Shown one piece after another: positions 17,755 through 27,567 of a DNA stretch of 64,000 nt. The stretch is taken from NCBI RefSeq assembly GCF_014897815.1, contig NZ_JABUZG010000084.1:1-64000 (forward strand), given 5' to 3'. Position numbers and translations under genes: made by a program. The notes beneath the pieces are model-generated. The model was not told where the DNA came from and ran no database searches. It was given only the letters and a program-made list of their open reading frames with translations. Each line of letters starts with the position of its first letter. Within the stretch, counting starts at the first letter, position 1. Origin of the DNA: Psychrobacter sp. PG1. GTDB taxonomy: Bacteria; Pseudomonadota; Gammaproteobacteria; Pseudomonadales; Moraxellaceae.

Positions 17755-18735
17755 TCACGCCTTATTCGTATTAAATCTGCGCCGATACTCACTTGGCGTC
17801 AAACCAACAAGGCGCTTAAATATTTTACGAAATGCACTGGCATCACTATAACCAACTTTCCACGCTATTTGCTCAACAGGAGACGACGAGAACTGTAGAA
17901 AGTCTTTTGCTTCTCCGATGCGTAATCGCTGACAATATTCTGTGGATGTCATCCCCGTTGCCTTATGAAAGCGCCGCAGAAAAGTACGCTCTTCTAACTG
18001 CGCGCAATTGGCTAAGGTAGATAAATCAATATCTTGTGCATTGGTTCTTTGTAACCAATGCTGCACTTTTAATATGGCTGTGTCTCCATGGGTGAGGTTG
18101 GGTGAGAAAGCACTGTAATAACATTGTTCACGCCTTGAAGGGTCGATTAACAACATACGAGCGGTCTCATTCATCACCTGAGAACCAAGAAAGCGATCTA
18201 CCATCCTAAGCCCCAAATCTGTCCAAGCCATTGCGCCCCCAGCGGTCACAATATCACCATCCTCAATGATAATACGATCCACATCAAGATCCACATCAGG
18301 GAAACGCTGCTTAAAATCCTCTACATAGCCCCAATGTGTGGTTGCCTTGCGTTTGGAGAGTAGTCCTGTTTCGCCCAATAAAAAAGCACCGGCGCAGACA
18401 GACGACAGTATCACCCCTGTCGAATGCTGCTCTTTTAGCCATTCTAGCCAAGGTTCTGCCGCTTGCTTTGCAATCGGTGCTTCTAACGTGGGTGGAATGA
18501 TGACGGCTATTAATTTTCCTATGCTATCAGGATTGCTCGAAAAAGTGCGCTTAGGCTGCTGCTCAGCACCCTTAATTTCCCAGTGGCTGACTTGTAAAGG
18601 CAGATCAATTGTATCTTGACGTTTGGCGGCGAGTTTACTGGCCACCACTAATAAATCAGTCAGTCCAAGGACAGCCGCCATTTGTGCTTTCTCATAGATG
18701 ACCAGCCCAATTTCAATAGCATGTTTATGACTCAT
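17755..18735 (-). CDS. GlxA-family transcriptional regulator (DJ-1/PfpI domain plus AraC helix-turn-helix)
   Basis: A transcription factor of 326 residues. The N-terminal class-I glutamine-amidotransferase-like domain (about 1-190) has the nucleophile-elbow Cys in [15 protein letters not shown]. The C-terminal AraC-type DNA-binding domain (about 220-320) shows the usual two helix-turn-helices, ending in [16 protein letters not shown] and TPSEYRRRF. The amidotransferase-like domain is thought to sense a small ligand and not to catalyse. It is divergent from the isochorismatase gene, 108 bases away, which makes that gene (and possibly the following two) its likely target. The ligand is unknown. 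Confidence 0.9.
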   Translation of the reverse strand: MSHKHAIEIGLVIYEKAQMAAVLGLTDLLVVASKLAAKRQDTIDLPLQVSHWEIKGAEQQPKRTFSSNPDSIGKLIAVIIPPTLEAPIAKQAAEPWLEWLKEQHSTGVILSSVCAGAFLLGETGLLSKRKATTHWGYVEDFKQRFPDVDLDVDRIIIEDGDIVTAGGAMAWTDLGLRMVDRFLGSQVMNETARMLLIDPSRREQCYYSAFSPNLTHGDTAILKVQHWLQRTNAQDIDLSTLANCAQLEERTFLRRFHKATGMTSTEYCQRLRIGEAKDFLQFSSSPVEQIAWKVGYSDASAFRKIFKRLVGLTPSEYRRRFNTNKA

Positions 18736-18843
18736 ATGTCGTTATTAACCTCTTATGTGTCGATGTAGCCACTCGTTAGTGTAGCATAGTACTTGTAAAA
18801 TATACGCCTATACAGTCACTTCCATAAACAAAAAGGAATTATC

Positions 18844-19389
18844 ATGAACACACAAGCATTGATCGTTGTCGACATTCAAAATGAGTATTTTCCACAAGGT
18901 AACTTATCACTTGTAGGTATTAACGAAGCCGCTGATAATGCCGCTTTGGTGATTGCGTCTGCCAGAGAAAAAGGTCATACCGTCATTCATATCCGTCATG
19001 AAATGCCTGCTGACGCACCACTCTTTACGCCGGGCAGCGATGGTGTAGAGATTAATGAAAAGGTAAAACCAATAGAGAATGAAGCCGTCATCACTAAGCA
19101 TTACCCCAATTCGTTCCGTGAAACCAATCTGAAAGAGCTATTGGATAAAGAAGGTATCAAAGAAGTGACTGTGATTGGCGCCATGAGCCACATGTGTGTC
19201 GATGCCACCGTTCGTGCGGCAGTAGATTTTGGTTATACAACCACTACGGTTCATGATGCCTGTGCCACGCTTGATCTTGAGTTTAATGGCACAAAAGTAC
19301 CTGCTGCTCAGGCTCATGCCACTATCATGGCAGCGATTGAGTTTCTATATGGCGAAATGATTGATACTCAAACGTGGATTGCGCGTTAA
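18844..19389 (+). CDS. Isochorismatase-family cysteine hydrolase
   Basis: A 181-residue hydrolase of the isochorismatase/nicotinamidase-like superfamily. The catalytic triad is visible: Asp10 in VVDIQNEY, Lys in ITKHYPNSF, and the Cys in GAMSHMCVDATVRAA preceded by the cis-peptide region. These enzymes hydrolyse amides, vinyl ethers or ureides. Siderophore-type activity is unlikely because no carrier domain is present. AAAGGAATT precedes the ATG. The divergent GlxA-type regulator is commonly paired with such hydrolases, so induction by its ligand is inferred. Confidence 0.9.
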   Translation: MNTQALIVVDIQNEYFPQGNLSLVGINEAADNAALVIASAREKGHTVIHIRHEMPADAPLFTPGSDGVEINEKVKPIENEAVITKHYPNSFRETNLKELLDKEGIKEVTVIGAMSHMCVDATVRAAVDFGYTTTTVHDACATLDLEFNGTKVPAAQAHATIMAAIEFLYGEMIDTQTWIAR

Positions 19390-19482
19390 TCCAGAGTTGT
19401 TAATCAAATCATGATTTAGTCATGAAATAGACTTTTAAACCCTATTCCGATTAAGAAGGATTTCCTCAATAAGGTAACTATT

Positions 19483-20397
19483 ATGAATATCGTAAAATCA
19501 CTGACTGGCACCACACTGTTAAGTGGCGTCATGTTGTTAACGGCATGTACCACCTTTGCCAGTCCAGCAGCAAATTCTAACGCGGTAAAACAGACAGCGA
19601 CCAATACCGTTGAATTTCAGCAAATCCGTAATGCCACAATTAAGCTTGATTATGACGGCACCACGTTTTTAGTGGATCCGATGCTAGCGGTTAAAAACGC
19701 TTATCCAGGGTTTGATGGCACAGTAAATAACCAAATACGCTATCCAATGGTAGATCTGCCGATGTCTGTTGACGAAGTGCTTAAGGCTGATGCCATTATT
19801 TTGACCCACTTACATGACGATCATTGGGATGAAGCTGCACGTAACCTTGTGCCTCGTGACATGCCAATTTTCACCCAAGATGCAGCCGATGCGGCAATCG
19901 TACGTAAAGATGGTTTTACCGATGTCAGAGTATTAACCGAACAAGGCGTTGTGTTTAAAGGCGTTACAATTCATAAAACCATCGGACAGCATGGTACTGA
20001 TGAGATGTACAAAGTGGCACCATTAGCTGAACTACTGGGCAAAACGATGGGGATTGTATTCCAGAAACCAAACTACAAGACCGTTTATGTCGCAGGGGAT
20101 ACCGTTTGGAATAAGGAAGTGGAAGATGCATTCACTCGCTATAAGCCTGATGCGGTCATCCTTAATACAGGCTATGCGAAGTTAACTACCTTTGTTGATG
20201 ACTCTATCATTATGGGTAAAGAGGATGTATACCGTGCGTATAAACTCTCTCCTAATGCTCAGATCGTGAGCGTGCACATGGATACGGTCAATCATGCCAC
20301 CCTCACCAAGGCAGAGCTGCGCCGCTTTATCGAAGAAAAGCACTTAGACAAGCAGCGTGCGCTTGTCCCTAATGATGGTCAAACCTATAAATTCTAG
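19483..20397 (+). CDS. Metallo-beta-lactamase-fold hydrolase, lipoprotein
   Basis: 304 residues of the UlaG-like MBL branch. The metal motif HxHxDH is present as THLHDDHWD, with later ligands in IGQHGTDE, VAGDTVW and VSVHMDTVNHAT. The N-terminus is a lipoprotein signal ending LLTAC (Cys about 22), so the enzyme is probably periplasmic and lipid-anchored, whereas most UlaG-like members are cytosolic. A ribosome site (AAGGTAAC) precedes the ATG. It follows the isochorismatase gene by 93 bases and may be co-transcribed. The substrate is unknown; nothing indicates beta-lactam hydrolysis. Confidence 0.88.
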   Translation: MNIVKSLTGTTLLSGVMLLTACTTFASPAANSNAVKQTATNTVEFQQIRNATIKLDYDGTTFLVDPMLAVKNAYPGFDGTVNNQIRYPMVDLPMSVDEVLKADAIILTHLHDDHWDEAARNLVPRDMPIFTQDAADAAIVRKDGFTDVRVLTEQGVVFKGVTIHKTIGQHGTDEMYKVAPLAELLGKTMGIVFQKPNYKTVYVAGDTVWNKEVEDAFTRYKPDAVILNTGYAKLTTFVDDSIIMGKEDVYRAYKLSPNAQIVSVHMDTVNHATLTKAELRRFIEEKHLDKQRALVPNDGQTYKF

Positions 20398-20489
20398 TGC
20401 CTGATGGTTGGGTCTTTAAATCTTCCCTGTGTGGCAATACCCAAAGTGTGTTGCTATGCATCGTTAATACGGTAAAAATGAGATCGTTT

Positions 20490-21587
20490 ATGAATATGCC
20501 AAATCATTCAGGTAGCGCCCCTTTCGTTCTTTCGGTGCTCGACAATGCCTTCACCGGCGTTGGTCACACGGCAGAGGACACCTTTCAAGAGATGATTGCT
20601 CTTGCAAAACTGGCAGATAGTAGAGGCTTTCAGCGGTTTTGGATGTCTGAACATCACGCCATGCCTGGTGCTTCGGTGCCTTCGCCGCAGATGATGGTGG
20701 CTCGGCTGACTGGGGAAACTGAGCGAATTAGACTTGGTGCAGGCGGCATCATGCTACCGAATCATGTGCCTTTGGTCATTGCTGAACAATTTGGTATGCT
20801 CGATGCGATGGCGCCAGGACGAATTGATCTTGGTTTGGGACGGGCACTGGGTACGGATGGTGCAACGGCTTCCGCTTTGCGTCGGCATAAGGCAGCAAAC
20901 GATGAATTTCCTCAGCAAGTCGCAGAGTTGTTGGGCTTTTTAGAAAACAGCTTTCCAAAAGACCATCCTTATAGTGAGGTTCATGCGGTGCCAGGTCCGT
21001 GGCAAGCTGAGCAAAACCGAGTACCACCATCAAAGACAGCCACTGATGTTTGGATCCTGGGGTCATCGACTTATTCAGCCCACATGGCAGCACAGCTTGG
21101 CAGACCATATGCGTTCGCTCTACAGTTTGGTAGTTCTGATGTTTTAAATGCGATGCGCATTTACCGAGAGAATTTCCGTCCTTCAAAAATTCTAGCCAAG
21201 CCATACTGCTTAGTCAGCATTGGCGCGATTGCGGACGAAGATCCTGTAGAGGCACGTCGCCAATCAACATCGACTGCCATGGCAATGTTGAGAATGTTTC
21301 AGCGCAAGCCTTTTGCTTTACTGCCTCCTGATGAAGTGGCGGCTTTTCAAGGCAATATGCAAGAGCGCCAGATTATTGAACAGTATACCGATCAAACTCT
21401 GCATGGCACTGCTGCCGAGGTCGCAAAAGGTTTAGAGAATCTTCAGGAGCAGACAGGTGTCGATGAGATCATGATAGTTGTTCAGGGCTATTCGCGCCGC
21501 GCCCAATCGCGTACTGTTGAGCTAATCGCAGATCACTATCGTATGCCAAGTCACTATATCCTGTTGGAAATAACGATTAATGCCTAA
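20490..21587 (+). CDS. LLM-class flavin-dependent oxidoreductase (MsnO8-type)
   Basis: An F420/FMN-dependent luciferase-like monooxygenase of 365 residues. It has the TIM-barrel start PFVLSVLDNAF, the RFWMSEHH motif, IRLGAGGIMLPNH, the flavin-site DLGLGRALGTD, and WILGSSTYSAHMAAQLG, all typical of the MsnO8/YhbW subgroup. The frame is open from 20397 (GTG overlapping the previous stop), but conserved sequence starts after 20490, where an ATG follows GAG at a spacing of seven; an ATG at 20478 is an alternative. It probably uses reduced FMN from a separate reductase. It is the last gene of the run behind the GlxA-type regulator. Confidence 0.88.
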   Translation: MNMPNHSGSAPFVLSVLDNAFTGVGHTAEDTFQEMIALAKLADSRGFQRFWMSEHHAMPGASVPSPQMMVARLTGETERIRLGAGGIMLPNHVPLVIAEQFGMLDAMAPGRIDLGLGRALGTDGATASALRRHKAANDEFPQQVAELLGFLENSFPKDHPYSEVHAVPGPWQAEQNRVPPSKTATDVWILGSSTYSAHMAAQLGRPYAFALQFGSSDVLNAMRIYRENFRPSKILAKPYCLVSIGAIADEDPVEARRQSTSTAMAMLRMFQRKPFALLPPDEVAAFQGNMQERQIIEQYTDQTLHGTAAEVAKGLENLQEQTGVDEIMIVVQGYSRRAQSRTVELIADHYRMPSHYILLEITINA

Positions 21588-21849
21588 CCATTAGGCTTGA
21601 TTGGGCTCGTAAGCTACCCTTGATTCTTAGCTCAGATCAAGGTGCGATTGATCTGCTCATGCACATCTGCCAAATGCATTGCACCGATGTAATGACAGCG
21701 ACATTCAAAAGACACCAATTCTCATCCAAATTGTAGCCCCTGTGTAGATAATGACTTTTGAGAAAATAGCGCATACAAGTGAAGTTAGCAACCAAGATAA
21801 GCCGTGATATAATGACCCGATAATCGATACTTTATAAAAGGTTTACATT

Positions 21850-22128
21850 ATGGCTCGTACAGCTAGCGCATTACACATTTTAGTAAAACACAAAGAACAG
21901 GCTGAAGACATTATTGCCAAGCTTCAAAAAGGCGCTAAGTTCGATGTGCTGGCGAAACGACATTCAACCTGCCCATCAGGTAAAAAAGGCGGCAGCTTAG
22001 GTGAGTTTCAACAAGGCGACATGGTACCGCCATTTGATAAAATCTGCTTCAGCGGCAAACTTTTCACCCCACATTTAGTAAAAACCAAATTTGGCTGGCA
22101 TGTGGTCAAAGTACTTTACAGGACATAA
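21850..22128 (+). CDS. ppiC: Parvulin-type peptidyl-prolyl cis-trans isomerase (PpiC)
   Basis: A 92-residue single-domain parvulin that speeds proline isomerisation in cytosolic proteins. It has no signal peptide. Family residues are seen in order: ALHILVK with the active-site His, FDVLAKRHSTCPSGKKGGSLGEF, GDMVPPFDKICF, and TKFGWHVVKVL with the second His. Length matches E. coli PpiC (93). AAAAGGTTTAC precedes the ATG, and a TATAAT lies at 21808-21813 about 36 bases upstream of it, a likely -10. Confidence 0.94.
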   Translation: MARTASALHILVKHKEQAEDIIAKLQKGAKFDVLAKRHSTCPSGKKGGSLGEFQQGDMVPPFDKICFSGKLFTPHLVKTKFGWHVVKVLYRT

Positions 22129-22445
22129 GCATTAGGGGCGGAGCTTTCATTATAAGCCGACTGACATATGCCTTAAAAATTATTCTGACTCATACAGGAT
22201 CTAACATCATGGCAATCACGATTTGAGCTGCCATGATTGACTCATTTATGACCCGAAACGACTTATGATCTAATGTCCGTACCATATCTAAATCTAAATT
22301 TGAGTTGAACACACTTTAGTTCCCATAAAAGTGATGATGATAGACAGTTATAAATAGGTTTTGATCATAATAAAGCGTTAAGAACAAAAGGCTGCTACTG
22401 CCCTCTCTCCTCTTTTGTATCAACATTAATAATTTTTAAGGCATT
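22129..22445. other. Gap between convergent ppiC and SDR genes
   Basis: No gene seen. Apart from the terminator at its right edge the stretch is featureless AT-rich sequence. Confidence 0.4.
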
Positions 22446-22474
22446 AAAAAAGGACACAGCAGCGTCCTTTTTTA
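22446..22474 (-). terminator. Terminator of the SDR gene
   Basis: AAAAAAGGAC pairs perfectly with GTCCTTTTTT around an eight-base loop, with T-runs on both strands. It lies 31 bases past the minus-strand stop at 22505. Confidence 0.8.
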
Positions 22475-22504
22475 TTCTAAATCAAGGCTCATATACAGCC
22501 TATT

Positions 22505-23392
22505 CTAATGATGCTCACCAGGAAGTATTCTGGCAAAGGCACGCTGAGCAAGGTTTGGCTTCTTATCGGTAGTCAGTCCAGCGCGGGTGCTTGGGAAAAT
22601 ACGATAACCCATCGACTGAATACCAACATTGATTGCTGGTGCCAGTGAATAAGTAGCTGACGCAAATTTACCCATGTTGCTGGCAATACTGTTTGGTTTA
22701 TGGACAATCGCTTTGGCAACCATCATCGCGGCTTCATCAGGCATTAACGCAGGCATGTAGCGGTACAACTTAGTAGGCTCAATCATAGGCGTACGCACCA
22801 ATGGCATAAAAATATTGGTGATCGTCACATTATCGCCTTTCACTTCAGCAGCTAAGCAGCGGCTAAAAGCATCCAATGCCGATTTTGAGGCAACATAAGC
22901 GGCAAAACGCGGACTGTTTGCCAATACGCCAATAGAGGAGATATTCACAATTTGACCAGTCTGACGTTCAATCATCGTCGGCAAAACCCCAAGAACTATT
23001 TTAACCGCGCCAAAGTAATTGATATCCATAGTACGCTCAAAATCATGGAAACGATCAATAGACTCGTGAACCGAACGCCGAATTGAACGACCAGCGTTAT
23101 TGACCAAGACATCAACATGTCCGAAATCTGCCAAAATTTGCGTGCTAACTTTTTCGATATCATCCATATTGGTCAAATCACAAGGGTAATAACTGGCATT
23201 GCCACCAAGCTCCTCGATACTTTCTTTAACGGCTTTTAGTTTGTCTTCGGTACGTGCTAATAAGATAACATGCGCACCGCATTCACTGAGTAAATACGCT
23301 GTACGCTCACCAATACCGCTTGATGCCCCTGTGATAATGACATGCTTATCTTTGACCGCTTTGTTGATTGCTTTTTTTGAGGGATTGGCCAT
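22505..23392 (-). CDS. Short-chain dehydrogenase/reductase
   Basis: A 295-residue classical SDR using NAD(P)H. It has the Rossmann TGASSGIGERTAYLL motif, NNAGRS, the catalytic Ser in NISSIG and YVASKSA (Tyr/Lys). The C-terminal extension after about residue 230 (hydrophobic, SLAPAINVGIQSMGYRIFP) is seen in the subfamily fused to fatty acyl-CoA reductases and in stand-alone lipid SDRs, so a lipid or wax substrate is possible but inferred. Monocistronic with its own terminator. Confidence 0.88.
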   Translation of the reverse strand: MANPSKKAINKAVKDKHVIITGASSGIGERTAYLLSECGAHVILLARTEDKLKAVKESIEELGGNASYYPCDLTNMDDIEKVSTQILADFGHVDVLVNNAGRSIRRSVHESIDRFHDFERTMDINYFGAVKIVLGVLPTMIERQTGQIVNISSIGVLANSPRFAAYVASKSALDAFSRCLAAEVKGDNVTITNIFMPLVRTPMIEPTKLYRYMPALMPDEAAMMVAKAIVHKPNSIASNMGKFASATYSLAPAINVGIQSMGYRIFPSTRAGLTTDKKPNLAQRAFARILPGEHH

Positions 23393-23581
23393 AAAAAATC
23401 CTTTTTGTTGTTTCTATGCCTATGAATGTTCGATTACAGCATAGCAAAAAATTATGGCTTAAAGTGAACAAAACCGCCGTCTCAGCCAGATAATTTGACG
23501 ATTATAAGGATTGATAAACGTATAATCGCAGTACTGCTTAGACTTACGCTTTTCACCGAACATCGATAAGGAGTATCTGTT

Positions 23582-23971
23582 TTGATTGCAACTCTAGCTC
23601 ATTACATTGATTTAATTGCTAAGATAGTCGAAATCATAGGTGTACTTATTATGTTTTTTGGACTATTTTTTGCTTTTTATCGAGGGATTCGCCTAACCAG
23701 TGGTTTTAATCACGAGACCTATATCGAAATCAGACAAACTGTGGGTAAATCTATTTTGTTAGGATTAGAAGTCCTCATCGCCGCTGATATTATGGCGACT
23801 GTCGTCACAGAACCGACGTTACGCAGCGTTTTAGTACTAGGTTTTATCGTACTCATTCGGACTTTTTTGAGCTTGTCACTACAAGTAGAGTTAGAAGGCA
23901 AATTTCCTTGGCAAAAAGAAGATACAGTGCTCAAAAAAGAACCACATACCGCTAAAGTGGACGAGCTTTAA
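23582..23971 (+). CDS. DUF1622-family inner-membrane protein
   Basis: 129 residues with three or so hydrophobic segments. The family pattern is clear: an N-terminal helix with EIIGVLIMFFGLFFAFYRG, then YIEIRQTVGKSILLGLEVL, IAADIMATV and the C-terminal helix before VELEGKFPWQK. Function of DUF1622 is unknown. The start is a TTG eight bases after AAGGAG; no ATG is available until well into the first helix. It is convergent with dusB, and a short AGCTTTAAAGCT palindrome followed by T7 at its end may terminate it. Confidence 0.88.
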   Translation: MIATLAHYIDLIAKIVEIIGVLIMFFGLFFAFYRGIRLTSGFNHETYIEIRQTVGKSILLGLEVLIAADIMATVVTEPTLRSVLVLGFIVLIRTFLSLSLQVELEGKFPWQKEDTVLKKEPHTAKVDEL

Positions 23972-24022
23972 AGCTTTTTTTGTCATGTAACAAACGCTTA
24001 GCGTGAACCCTCTGCTCACTTA

Positions 24023-25054
24023 CTATCCGTGCGCCTGCAAAAAATCTTCGACCACGCGAAACTGTCCAGCGGTACTTTCTTCGCCATACATTGCTTGGCG
24101 AAAAGCATTAGAATTAGGAATGCCTGTGGTATACCAAGCAATGTGCTTGCGAGCGATACGGCAGCCGGAGTACTCACCATAAAAGTCATATAGCTCTTGC
24201 AAATGCGCCAATACGATCTCTTTTATCTCATTGACACTGGGTGCATCAAGACTCTCACCAGTGCGTAAGAAATGCTCGATATCGCGGAATATCCATGGTT
24301 GTCCTTGGGCAGCACGCCCAATCATCACCGCGTCACAGCCTGTCAACTCATAGACACGCTGGGCTTTTTGCGCACTGTCGATATCGCCATTGGCAATGAC
24401 GGGAATGTTGATGCTTTCTTTAACTTCGCGTATCAGCTCATAACGCGCCTCGCCAGTGTACATATCCTCGCGCGTGCGCCCATGAATGGCAATCGCTGCA
24501 ATACCTGCTTGCTCAGCGCGCTTCGCCACACGCAAGATATTCTCACGACCGTTTTCATAACCCAATCGCGTTTTTAAGGTCACGGGGGCATTTACGGCAT
24601 TTACCGCCGCATCTAGTAAACGGGCAACCAAATCTTCGTCTTGCAACAGTGCAGAACCTGCCAGCCTACGGCAAACTTTTTTGGCAGGGCAGCCCATATT
24701 GATATCAATAATTTGCGCGCCATTATCAATCTGATAACGTGCCGCTTCTGCCAATTTATCAGGCTCAGCCCCTGCAATTTGCGCTGAAATAGGCGCAATT
24801 TCATTGTCAAAATTGGCACGATACAAGGACTTTTTGCGTGCGTAAAGCGCCGTATCAGCGATAATCATTTCACTCACCGCATGACCAGCGCCAAAGGATT
24901 TACATAAACGCCGAAAAGGATTGTCCGTCACGCCCGCCATAGGAGCAACCATGAGGCGGTTTTCAATCGTCAGGCCGCCGATATTCAATGGCTGCAATAA
25001 AGGATGATCAGATACTGGTAAAGACGACGGTAAATCAGGAGAATCAGTAGACAT
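24023..25054 (-). CDS. dusB: tRNA-dihydrouridine synthase B
   Basis: Reduces uridine in the tRNA D-loop with FMN and NADPH. The 343 residues have the TIM-barrel start LMVAPMAGVTDNPFR, the catalytic Cys in NMGCPAKKVCRRLAGSAL (about C122), FMN-binding KTRLGY, and IHGRTREDMYTG, followed by VIANGDI and MIGRAAQGQPWIF. The DusB subtype is indicated by the KKVCRR segment. The ATG directly follows a T-run and a hairpin arm and has no visible Shine-Dalgarno, which is odd. In many gammaproteobacteria dusB precedes fis; here no fis gene follows. Confidence 0.94.
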   Translation of the reverse strand: MSTDSPDLPSSLPVSDHPLLQPLNIGGLTIENRLMVAPMAGVTDNPFRRLCKSFGAGHAVSEMIIADTALYARKKSLYRANFDNEIAPISAQIAGAEPDKLAEAARYQIDNGAQIIDINMGCPAKKVCRRLAGSALLQDEDLVARLLDAAVNAVNAPVTLKTRLGYENGRENILRVAKRAEQAGIAAIAIHGRTREDMYTGEARYELIREVKESINIPVIANGDIDSAQKAQRVYELTGCDAVMIGRAAQGQPWIFRDIEHFLRTGESLDAPSVNEIKEIVLAHLQELYDFYGEYSGCRIARKHIAWYTTGIPNSNAFRQAMYGEESTAGQFRVVEDFLQAHG

Positions 25055-25186
25055 AAAAAGCGGCTTGCCATTAATTAAAATAAGATAATAAAAACAAGCC
25101 GTTATTCTAAGGAATCGTACGCATATTGCAAGCTATTAACGTGAATAACTTGCATTAAGAAACACTACTTTTTCAACAGTACACCC

Positions 25187-27266
25187 TTACTTATCAAACA
25201 CACTGCCCTGCTCTAGTGTGATGTCCTCATCATGCTCCTGCATACGCCACGGCAAACTATCTGGCGACACATTTAAGAAGTGTAGGTATTTTTCGAACTG
25301 ATCAATAATATCGTTAATCACCGACTCTGATTGATAGCCATATAAATCATAGGTTTGACCACCACGGCGCAAATACACCTCAGCACGATGATGGTGCTCT
25401 TGTGGTAATTCATTGGCCATATCTTCCGTATAATAATCAGGAATTTCATGCTCTGACAAACGAACTTCATACCAGAACTCTACATTGTCACCGCGTCTTA
25501 ATTCCAATACAGCACGGTTATTGACCTCATCATAATTTACATCAGGCAACCAGCCTGTTTCGGCAAACTTCTCTGCCACCTCATGCATCGATGATAAAAC
25601 CGTACCTTTGATATAACCCAGCACTTTATCTCGCGTTGGTTGATTGGTGATATAGTCAATACGATCACGCCATGCGTCAAGCTTAAGTAGATGCGGCGGC
25701 AGATGGTTGTCATTGGCTAGGCTTTGATTGCGATGTCCTTCAATACGTAGCGCGCGCCACATACCAAATGTCGAAATCAATATAATGATCGCAAACGGTA
25801 AAGCACTAACGATAGCCGCTGTTTGTAGTGCACTCAGACCACCCGCGATAAGTAGAACTGCCGCGACCGCACCCTCAGTTATCACCCAAAACGAGCGCTG
25901 CCACCAAGGCGTATCACTACGTCCACCTGCGGCGAGCGAATCAATCACTAATGACCCTGAATCCGATGACGTCACAAAAAAGGTAATAATTAACAGTACT
26001 GTCAATGATGAGACAATCTGTGTAAATGGTAAATTCTCTAGCAATTTAAATAACGCAATTGCTTGGTTGTTTTGCACTTCGCTAATCAGCGCGTCGTAGC
26101 CATCAACCATAATCATATGCAGTGCCGTATCGCCAAACACCGAAAACCAAAAGAAGGTAAATAACGTTGGCACTAACATGACGCCCAATACAAACTCACG
26201 AATGGTGCGACCGCGACTGATTTTGGCAATGAACAGACCCACAAAAGGCGCCCAAGCAATCGTCCATGCAAAAATAAATAGTGTCCAACTACCAATCCAA
26301 TCACTCGATTGATACGCTTGCAAGCTAAAAGTACGCTCAACGATATTGCCCAGATAGCTGCCCGTGTTTTCCATAAAAGCATTGAGAATAAAGATCGACG
26401 GACCAACGATAAAGACAAATAACATGAGTGCCGTTGCCAATACCATGTTTAGAATAGACAAGCGCTTGACGCCTTTATCCATACCTGCCAGCACGGATAC
26501 CAAGGCAGCTGCTGTTACTAAGGCAATGATAATAACCTGCACGGTCGTATTAACTGGCACCATCTCTGGTAGCAAATAATTTAGACCTGCGTTAATTTGC
26601 GCCACCGACAGACCCAAGCTGGTGGCGATACCGAACATCGTGCCCACGATCGCAAACACATCAACCGTATGTCCGATAGGACCATAGATTTTGTCACCGA
26701 TTAATGGATATAGCGTTTAATGGATATAGCGTTGAGCGTACCGACAATGGCAAGCCATGACGAAAAGAGAAATACGCCAGCGACAAACCTACTACGCCAT
26801 AAATCGCCCAAATATGAAAACCCCAATGGAAATAGGCAATTTGCATGGCTTCTTTAGCAGCTTCAATCGTCTGCGGCGTGGAAAGTGGCGGACTGGCAAA
26901 ATGCAATACGGGCTCTGCTACGCCATAAAACAGCAAGGCTATGCCGTAGCCTGCGGAAAAAAGCATGGCAAACCATTCCAGAAACTTATACTCAGCCTCC
27001 GCATGGTCAGGGCCCAATTTAATACTGCCATAAGGCGAAAATGCCAAGGCGATAATAAACATCAAAAATATGGCGACTGCCAACATATAAAACCAGCCGA
27101 AAGTGTCGGTGGTAAATGCCAGCACTTTGCTGAACAACTCGCCAGCAGCGTCAGGGTTGATTGCTGTACCGATCACCAATAACAGCATAATCGCTGCTGC
27201 TGGTACGAATACAGGCAACAAAATAGTGGAGCGAGGTAATTTACTCATAGAAAGTGATATCCCCAA
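25187..27266 (-). pseudogene. BCCT-family (BetT-like) choline/betaine carrier, frameshifted by a 16-bp duplication
   Basis: A proton- or sodium-coupled osmolyte carrier of BetT type, split into two frames: 190 residues read from 27266 to a stop at 26694, and 490 residues from about 26659 to 25187. The break is an exact tandem repeat of TAATGGATATAGCGTT (26702-26733). Removing one copy joins VRSTLYPL to IGDKIYGPIG in frame and restores a 687-residue BetT-like protein. The first part has HIWAIYGVVGLSLAYFSFRHG, the hallmark BCCT segment. The second has the remaining helices (including the WTIAWAPFVG motif) and a long cytosolic C-domain (about 180 residues) as in BetT osmosensors. It is otherwise undamaged, so the change is recent, reversible or a sequencing error. 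Confidence 0.9.
26702..26733. repeat. Two-copy 16-bp tandem duplication inside the BCCT gene
   Basis: TAATGGATATAGCGTT occurs twice head to tail with no mismatch. Sixteen is not a multiple of three, so the second copy shifts the reading frame. Confidence 0.97.
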
Positions 27267-27475
27267 AAAGTAGCAATGAAAAATAATCTTCGATATAAAG
27301 ATTAATAATCAGAAGGAGCAGTGCCTTTTTTATAAAAAGTGACTCACAAAGGCGAAAATGCATCAGTTGTTATTAAATAAATACAATTTTTATCACACTA
27401 TGTTCAAAAACCCCAGACAAGCGCCCAACTTGTAACATGACTTTAACGATTGTTACATGACTATTACCAAGTAAT
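27267..27475. other. Gap upstream of the BCCT gene
   Basis: No gene seen. It should carry the BCCT promoter (minus strand); no clear hexamer pair was identified. Two copies of TGTTACATGA/TGTAACATGA lie near 27431-27460. Confidence 0.35.
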
Positions 27476-27505
27476 AAAAAAGGCCGCTTGTTAGCGACCT
27501 TTTTA
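27476..27505 (-). terminator. Terminator of the HIT-family gene
   Basis: On the minus strand AAAAAGGTCGC pairs with GCGGCCTTTTT (one G-U pair) around a six-base loop, followed by T-rich sequence. Confidence 0.8.
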
Positions 27506-27567
27506 TTTTGTTCTGGAACAATTTACGTTTTGCTTGTTAATTCGACAGACATCTCGTTTTTTTATTA

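Noticed and set aside
26694..27266. A separate short membrane protein of 190 residues
   Set aside because: It is the N-terminal part of the BCCT carrier; the 16-bp duplication accounts exactly for the frame change.
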